DNA from: Ideonella oryzae
GTDB taxonomy: Bacteria > Pseudomonadota > Gammaproteobacteria > Burkholderiales > Burkholderiaceae_C
Direction of reading: 5' to 3'
Length of the DNA: 64,000 bases
Assembly: GCF_024055665.1 (NCBI RefSeq)
Contig: NZ_JAMXMC010000011.1
Location: 62,001-126,000 of the forward strand
A model generated the notes under the pieces. That model searched no databases, was not told the DNA's origin, and saw only the letters and a program-made list of their open reading frames with translations. Shown one piece after another: positions 59,390-64,000 of the stretch (position 1 is its first letter; each line of letters begins with the position of its first letter). The translations under genes were made by a program, and so were the position numbers.

Positions 59390-61489
59390 TCACCAGATGC
59401 GGATGCGGTCCTGCGGCGCCTTGTACATCTTGTCGCCCGGCTTCACGCCGAAGGCCTCCTCGAAACCATCGTGGTTCATCACCGTGCCATTGGCGCGGAA
59501 TTCCGGCGGCGAGTGCGGGTCGGCCGTCAGCAGGCGCAGCTGCAACTCGTCGCGGTACTTGGAACGCCAGGCATGGGCGAAGCTGTAGAAGAAGCGCTGC
59601 TCGCCGGTCAGGCCGTTGATCACGGGTGGCGTGGCACCCTGGAGTGACAGCTTCCAGGCCTTGAAGGCGATCTGCAGCCCCGACAGGTCGGCGATGTTCT
59701 CGCCCAGGGTCAGCTGACCGTTGACCTTGTGGCCCGGCAGCGGCTCGTAGCCGGCGAACTGGGCCACCAATCGCTTGCCCAGGGCGTCGAAGGCCTTGGC
59801 GTCTTCCGGCGTCCACCAGTTGTCCAGCTTGCCATCGCCGTCGTACTGCGCGCCTTGGTCGTCGAAGCCGTGGCTGATCTCGTGGCCGATGATGGCGCCG
59901 ATGGCGCCGTAGTTGGCCGCGTCGTCGGCCGCCATGTCGAAGAAGGGCGGCTCCAGGATGGCGGCCGGGAAGACGATCTCGTTCATCGCCGGGTTGTAAT
60001 AGGCGTTGACCGTCTGCGGAGACATCAGCCACTCGCTGCGGTCCACCGGCTGGCCGAGCTTGGCCGCCACACGCTTGAACTCGAAGCGACCGGCCCGCTC
60101 GGCGTTGCCCACCGGGTCGCCGTCCTTGACGGTCAGCCCGCTGTAGTTGCGCCACTTGTCGGGATAGCCGATCTTGGTGGCGTACTTGGACAGCTTTTCG
60201 CGGGCCTTCACCTTGGTGGCCGGGCTCATCCAGCCCAGGCCATCGATCGACTCGCCGTAGGCCTTGAGCAGATTGGCCACCAGCACCTGCATGCGGGCCT
60301 TGTGGTCAGCCGGGAAGTAGCGGGTCACGTACTGCTGGCCGACCGCCTCGCCCAACGCGCCGTCCAGCGCATCGATGCCCTGCTGCCAGCGCGGCTTGGG
60401 CTGCTCGCTGCCCGACAGCGCCTTGCCATGGAAAGCGAAATGGGCGTCGCGCCAGGGCTTGGCCAGCAGGTTCGCGTTGGCGTCCATCACGCGAGCCCGG
60501 AAATAGAGCTTCCAGGTGGCCACCGGCACCTCGTGCACGGCCTTGGCCACCGCCTGGGCGTAGTCAGGCTGGGACATGTTGAGCCGGGCCAGCGCGGGCA
60601 TCTCGGCCGCGCCGAAGAAGGCCTGCCAGTCCATGCCGGGGGCCTTGGCCGCCAGTTGGGCCCGGGTCATCGGGTTCCAGGTCTTCTGGGCGTCGCGGTT
60701 GGCCACCTCGGTCCACTGGGCCTTGGCCAGGCGGGTCTCGAACGTCAACACATCGCGGGCCGAGCGGGCCGCGTGCTTGCGGTCGCCGTCCAGGCGGAAC
60801 AGCGTCTGCAGGTAGGACAGGTAGGCCGCGCGGGCCTTGGCCATGCGCGGATCCTTGGACAGGTAGTACTCGCGGTTGGGCAGGCCCAGACCGCCCTGCC
60901 AGGTCAGCGGCAGGTTCATCGTCGGGGCCTTCTGGTCGGGCTGCACGTCCAGCGCCAGCGGCAGCGACAGCACGCCCTGCATCTGACCCAGGTAGCGGGT
61001 CACATCGGCCGGCTTGCGCAGCTGCTGCACCTGCGCGAGCAGGGGCTGCAGCGGGGCCTTGCCGGCCTTGTCCATGGCCGCCTCGTCGGTGAAGGCCCGG
61101 AAGTAGGCGGCAATCTTCTGCTCGTTGCTGCCGTCCTTGTACCGGCCCTTGGACAGTTCCTCCACCAGGGTGTGCACCCGCTCGTCGGCCCGGTCGGACA
61201 TGATCGAGAAGTTGCCGTAGGCCGCCTTGTCGGCCGGGATGGGCGTGTCCTTCATCCAGCCGCCATTGGCGGCGCGGAAGAGGTCGTCCTGCGGACGGAC
61301 CAAGAGATCCTCGCCACTGCGGTCGAAGGTGAACGCGGCAGCGGCTGTGGAGGCCGCCGCAGCGGGCGCGGCCGCCACCGGGCTGCCGGCAGTGGGCGCC
61401 GCGGCGCCTGCGGAGGTGTTGGGCGTGGTGCAGGCCGGCAGGGTGCACAGGGCCAGCACGGCCAGGGAAAGAGAGGACAGCTTCAGCAC
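59390..61489 (-). CDS. M13 family metallopeptidase (PepO/neprilysin type), lipoprotein
   Basis: The 699-residue peptidase starts with a lipoprotein signal (lipobox LPAC, Cys20). The zinc site HEISH lies in GAIIGHEISHGFDDQG near residue 535, with the third ligand in GENIADLSGLQIA, and NAYYNPAMNEIVFPAAIL precedes them, as in neprilysins. It would degrade peptides in the periplasm or at the outer membrane. The short linker after Cys20 is rich in Ala/Pro/Thr. Confidence 0.95.
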   Translation of the reverse strand: MLKLSSLSLAVLALCTLPACTTPNTSAGAAAPTAGSPVAAAPAAAASTAAAAFTFDRSGEDLLVRPQDDLFRAANGGWMKDTPIPADKAAYGNFSIMSDRADERVHTLVEELSKGRYKDGSNEQKIAAYFRAFTDEAAMDKAGKAPLQPLLAQVQQLRKPADVTRYLGQMQGVLSLPLALDVQPDQKAPTMNLPLTWQGGLGLPNREYYLSKDPRMAKARAAYLSYLQTLFRLDGDRKHAARSARDVLTFETRLAKAQWTEVANRDAQKTWNPMTRAQLAAKAPGMDWQAFFGAAEMPALARLNMSQPDYAQAVAKAVHEVPVATWKLYFRARVMDANANLLAKPWRDAHFAFHGKALSGSEQPKPRWQQGIDALDGALGEAVGQQYVTRYFPADHKARMQVLVANLLKAYGESIDGLGWMSPATKVKAREKLSKYATKIGYPDKWRNYSGLTVKDGDPVGNAERAGRFEFKRVAAKLGQPVDRSEWLMSPQTVNAYYNPAMNEIVFPAAILEPPFFDMAADDAANYGAIGAIIGHEISHGFDDQGAQYDGDGKLDNWWTPEDAKAFDALGKRLVAQFAGYEPLPGHKVNGQLTLGENIADLSGLQIAFKAWKLSLQGATPPVINGLTGEQRFFYSFAHAWRSKYRDELQLRLLTADPHSPPEFRANGTVMNHDGFEEAFGVKPGDKMYKAPQDRIRIW

Positions 61490-61648
61490 GGATCGCTTCC
61501 TGAACGGGTCGGTTCCTGAAGACCCGGCCCGCGCTCTTGACGCTCCCGCCGGGTCGGCGAAAGGGTCAGACTACCATGCAGAAGCGAAGTTCAAACCCCG
61601 TGGCTTCCATTCGAAACAGGGTCGCCTTAGGGGGGCGGACACCCGGGC

Positions 61649-62923
61649 TCAGGCAGCCTGGGCGTCGGCCTGCAGCAGGCTTTCCAGGCAGTGCTCGTGG
61701 ATGCCGTAGAAGGCCTTGATCTCGGCGATCTGGCCCAGCACCTGGGCCCGTCGGGCCTCGTCCACCCGGCTGCCCGCGGGGCGGCGCACCGCCAGGATCA
61801 TCTTGTTCTTGCTGGTGTGCTCCAGCGCCACAAATTCAAACACCTGGGCGTCGTAGCCGTTGGCCTCCAGCAGCAGCGCGCGCAGGCTGTCGGTCACCAT
61901 CTCGGCCTGCTGGCCCAGGTGCACGCCATGCTGCAGCATGGGCTTGAGCAGCGGCGGCAGCTGCATCTGCGGGCGGATCTGCTTGTGGCAGCAAGGCGCG
62001 GTCAGGATGATGGACGCGCCAGCGCGGATGCCGGTGTGCAGCGCGAAGTCGGTGGCGGTGTCGCAGGCGTGCAGCGCCACCATCACGTCCAGGTGTTCGG
62101 GCACATGGCTGCGCACATCGCCGCAGACGAAGGACAGGCCGTCCATGTGCCGGCGCAGTGCCGCGGCGTTGCACAGGTTCACCAGGTCCTCGCGCAGCTC
62201 CACCCCGGTCACCGCCGCCTGCCAGCCCCGGGCCTGCGTCAGGTGGTGGTGCATTGCAAAGGTCAGGTAGCCCTTGCCGGAGCCGAAGTCCACCACGCTG
62301 ACCCGGCCGTCGCGGGGCTGCAGCTTGGCCGCCTCCAGCGCATGGTCCAGCACCTCGACGAACTTGTTGATCTGCTTCCACTTGCGCGCCATCGCCGGCA
62401 CCAGGCGGTGCTGGGCGTCGGTCACGCCCAGGTCCTCCAGGAAGGGCAGGTCCAGGCTCAGGAAGCGGTGCTTCTCGCGGTCGTGGCCAGCGGGCGCAGC
62501 CTGCACCGCCCCGGGCTGCTGCAGCGCCTTGCGCGTGACGCCGATGCGCCCGCGCTTGCTCACCATCAGTTGCCACTCCTCGGTGGTGGTGAACAGGTGG
62601 GCGTGACTGAACTCGCTGCCCAGCATGGCCTGCACCGCGGCCAGGCCCTCGGCCAGCGGCGGGTTCTTGGTGATGTCGCGGGTGGTGTGGTGGTACAGCA
62701 GGCTCAGGCAGGGCTGGCCACGCAGCACCAGCGGCCGGGCCATCACCCGCACCAGGTCCGAACCGCTGCGGCGCGGTTTGCCCAGCACCAGCTTGACGCA
62801 GCGCTGCTCGGCCAGGCTGACCGAGAGGGCGTCGAAGAAGCGGTCGCGCCGGGCCAGCTCGGCCAGCGCGTCGGGGGCATCGGACAGGGGGGTGGCGGTG
62901 TCGTCCGCGGCATCGGTGCTCAT
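61649..62923 (-). CDS. Class I SAM-dependent methyltransferase
   Basis: The 424-residue protein has an N-terminal domain of unknown function and a methyltransferase domain with SVVDFGSGKGYLTFAMHHHL (SAM loop), VTGVELREDLV, VALHACDTATDFAL and LTAPCCHKQ. This last block is typical of the Methyltransf_32 group, whose members include RNA-modifying enzymes. The substrate is unknown. The gene lies alone between an M13 peptidase gene and a two-component system. Confidence 0.88.
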   Translation of the reverse strand: MSTDAADDTATPLSDAPDALAELARRDRFFDALSVSLAEQRCVKLVLGKPRRSGSDLVRVMARPLVLRGQPCLSLLYHHTTRDITKNPPLAEGLAAVQAMLGSEFSHAHLFTTTEEWQLMVSKRGRIGVTRKALQQPGAVQAAPAGHDREKHRFLSLDLPFLEDLGVTDAQHRLVPAMARKWKQINKFVEVLDHALEAAKLQPRDGRVSVVDFGSGKGYLTFAMHHHLTQARGWQAAVTGVELREDLVNLCNAAALRRHMDGLSFVCGDVRSHVPEHLDVMVALHACDTATDFALHTGIRAGASIILTAPCCHKQIRPQMQLPPLLKPMLQHGVHLGQQAEMVTDSLRALLLEANGYDAQVFEFVALEHTSKNKMILAVRRPAGSRVDEARRAQVLGQIAEIKAFYGIHEHCLESLLQADAQAA

Positions 62924-62957
62924 GCCGCGATTGTCCGTCAGCCCCCGGGGCGCCGCC

Positions 62958-63563
62958 TCAGCGAATCTGCGCCAGCAGCGTGGCCACCTCGGCCGCCGAG
63001 CGCACCCCCAGCTTGGAGAACACCTTGGCCCGGTGCACCTCCACCGTCCGCACCGAAATGTGCAGCTCGTCGGCGATGACCTTGTTGAGCTTGCCCGCCG
63101 CCACCCGCTGCATCACCTCGCGTTCGCGCTCGGACAGACTGGCCAGGCGCGCGGCCGCCTCGTGGCCGGCGGCCTGGTCGGCATGCTGGGCCGCCTCCAC
63201 CGCCAACGCCTTCTCCACCCGCTCCACCAGTGCGTCGTCGCTGAAGGGCTTCTCCACGAAGTCGAAGGCGCCCTTCTTCAAGGCCTCCACCGCCATCGGG
63301 ATGTCGCCATGCCCGGTCAGGAAGATCACCGGCACCCGGAAGCCCTGCGCCATCAGCTCGTCGTGCAGTTGCAGGCCCGACATCGGCTCCATGCGCACAT
63401 CCAGCAGCACGCAGCCGCGCAAGGGGCCGGCGGCCAGCGCCGTCAGAAAGGCGGGGGCGTCGGCATAGGCCGCCGTCGCCAGACCATGCGACTGCAGCAG
63501 AAAGCCCAGCGCGTCGCGCACCGCGGCCTCGTCATCGACCAGGTGCACCATCGGCATCGTCAT
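62958..63563 (-). CDS. Two-component response regulator, FixJ/DctR type
   Basis: The 201-residue regulator has a receiver domain (phospho-acceptor Asp55 in CVLLDVRMEP, LTGHGDIPMAVEALKKGAFD, conserved Lys in VEKPF) and a LuxR helix-turn-helix (LSEREREVMQRVAAGKLNKV, ISVRTVEVHRAKVF). This is the FixJ/TodT/DctR layout. I start it at 63563, ten bases after a GGAG, so it overlaps the upstream kinase gene by 32 bases and is coupled to it. Confidence 0.93.
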   Translation of the reverse strand: MTMPMVHLVDDEAAVRDALGFLLQSHGLATAAYADAPAFLTALAAGPLRGCVLLDVRMEPMSGLQLHDELMAQGFRVPVIFLTGHGDIPMAVEALKKGAFDFVEKPFSDDALVERVEKALAVEAAQHADQAAGHEAAARLASLSEREREVMQRVAAGKLNKVIADELHISVRTVEVHRAKVFSKLGVRSAAEVATLLAQIR

Positions 63564-64000
63564 CGGAGTCGTCTCCAGCATCGGGGTCGGCATCCGCCCG
63601 CCAGACCGGCAGCGAACAGGAAAAACGCGCACCGCCCAGCGGACTCATGCCCGCGTCGAAAGCGCCATGGTGCACCTCGATCACCGAGCGGCAGATGGCC
63701 AGGCCCATGCCCATGCCCTCGGGCTTGGTCGAGTAGAAGGGCGTGGTCAGCTGCTCGGCCGTGCGGCCGGCCAGGCCCGGGCCGCTGTCGTCCACGTCCA
63801 GCCGCACGAAGCCGCTGCCGGTGTCCTGGGCCGAGACCCGGATCTGCCGGGGCTGGCCGGCGGGCTGCTGCGCCAGCTCGTCGGCGGCGTTGCGCAGCAG
63901 GTTGATCAGCACCTGCTCGATCAGCACCGGATCGGCCTGCACCAGCGGCAGGCCGGGCGGCAGGTCCAGCGCCACCTGGATCTTCTGGCGCTGGAAATCG
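63532..64000 (-). CDS. Sensor histidine kinase, C-terminal part (cut by window edge)
   Basis: Only the ATP-binding half is visible: the N box VLINLLRNAADELAQQ, G1 DVDDSGPGLAG, the F box FYSTKPEGMGMGLAICRSV, and an acidic tail. The frame continues through the window edge (residues DFQRQKIQVALDLP), so the start is outside. Its gene overlaps the response regulator gene, so the two are a cognate pair. The sensed signal cannot be seen. Confidence 0.92.
   Translation of the reverse strand, partial: DFQRQKIQVALDLPPGLPLVQADPVLIEQVLINLLRNAADELAQQPAGQPRQIRVSAQDTGSGFVRLDVDDSGPGLAGRTAEQLTTPFYSTKPEGMGMGLAICRSVIEVHHGAFDAGMSPLGGARFSCSLPVWRADADPDAGDDSDDDADGAPGR

Noticed and set aside
1-64000. CRISPR arrays, tRNA/rRNA genes, integrases and insertion sequences
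   Set aside because: I looked for regular repeats, CCA-ended cloverleafs, transposase motifs and flanking direct repeats and found none that I could support.

Overview
The window looks like chromosomal DNA of a high-GC betaproteobacterium of the order Burkholderiales, probably of the Rubrivivax/Ideonella/Roseateles/Aquabacterium type. This rests on strongly GC-rich codon use, the yggS/pilT/pilU block, the rsmI/yraN/SIS/BON block, the mnmG-rsmG-parA order with parS sites, an EpsA-like LuxR regulator and several Burkholderiales-type hypothetical proteins. Genus and species cannot be fixed from the sequence alone. I found no rRNA, tRNA, CRISPR array, integrase or insertion sequence.

Layout. 0-8 kb: an Lrp regulator, yggS, the type IV pilus retraction ATPases pilT and pilU with a cyclic-nucleotide-binding protein between them, a beta-hydroxyacid dehydrogenase, and the envelope/replication block BON lipoprotein - SIS protein - yraN facing rsmI. 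8-16 kb: tldD, a large unknown lipoprotein, a glycosyltransferase / hexapeptide acyltransferase / sulfotransferase trio, and a DAHP synthase gene preceded by an aromatic leader peptide and an attenuator. 16-22 kb: cobalamin adenosyltransferase, a DMT transporter whose LysR neighbour carries an internal stop codon, a quinone oxidoreductase, a GlcD/D-lactate-dehydrogenase-type flavoprotein, an exported two-repeat protein and a J-domain/zinc-ribbon/PilZ fusion. 22.3-27.7 kb: a lower-GC island with a secreted RHS/YD-repeat toxin and an Imm21-like immunity gene.

27.8-32.7 kb: the prkA - yeaH - spoVR stress operon. 33-41 kb: parB, an EpsA-like regulator, a small hydrolase, argC, a PagL-like outer-membrane protein, parA, rsmG and mnmG. 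Two perfect parS sites lie inside mnmG and one near-perfect site lies just upstream of it. parA and parB are separated by four unrelated genes. 41-42.7 kb: a YkgJ-like cysteine-cluster protein, a DUF2061 protein with a Fur-like operator, and a Crp-type regulator next to a TGTGA-N6-TCACA site in front of a small DUF2892 membrane protein.

42.7-47.4 kb is the most interesting part. On one strand lie, in order, a LuxR regulator with an acyl-homoserine-lactone-type sensor domain and no luxI beside it, a lux-box-like dyad, a 52-residue peptide with a textbook double-glycine leader and a core of only 12 residues, a rho-independent terminator, an HlyD-type adaptor and an ABC exporter with an N-terminal C39 peptidase. 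This reads as a quorum-regulated system that matures and exports a small peptide.

47.4-64 kb: an ABC-2 exporter operon headed by a TAP-like hydrolase, a long thioredoxin-fold periplasmic protein, a GNAT enzyme, a LysR/azoreductase divergent pair, pirin, a DUF4397 lipoprotein, an M13 metallopeptidase, a SAM methyltransferase, and a FixJ-type response regulator with the C-terminal part of its sensor kinase, which runs off the right edge.
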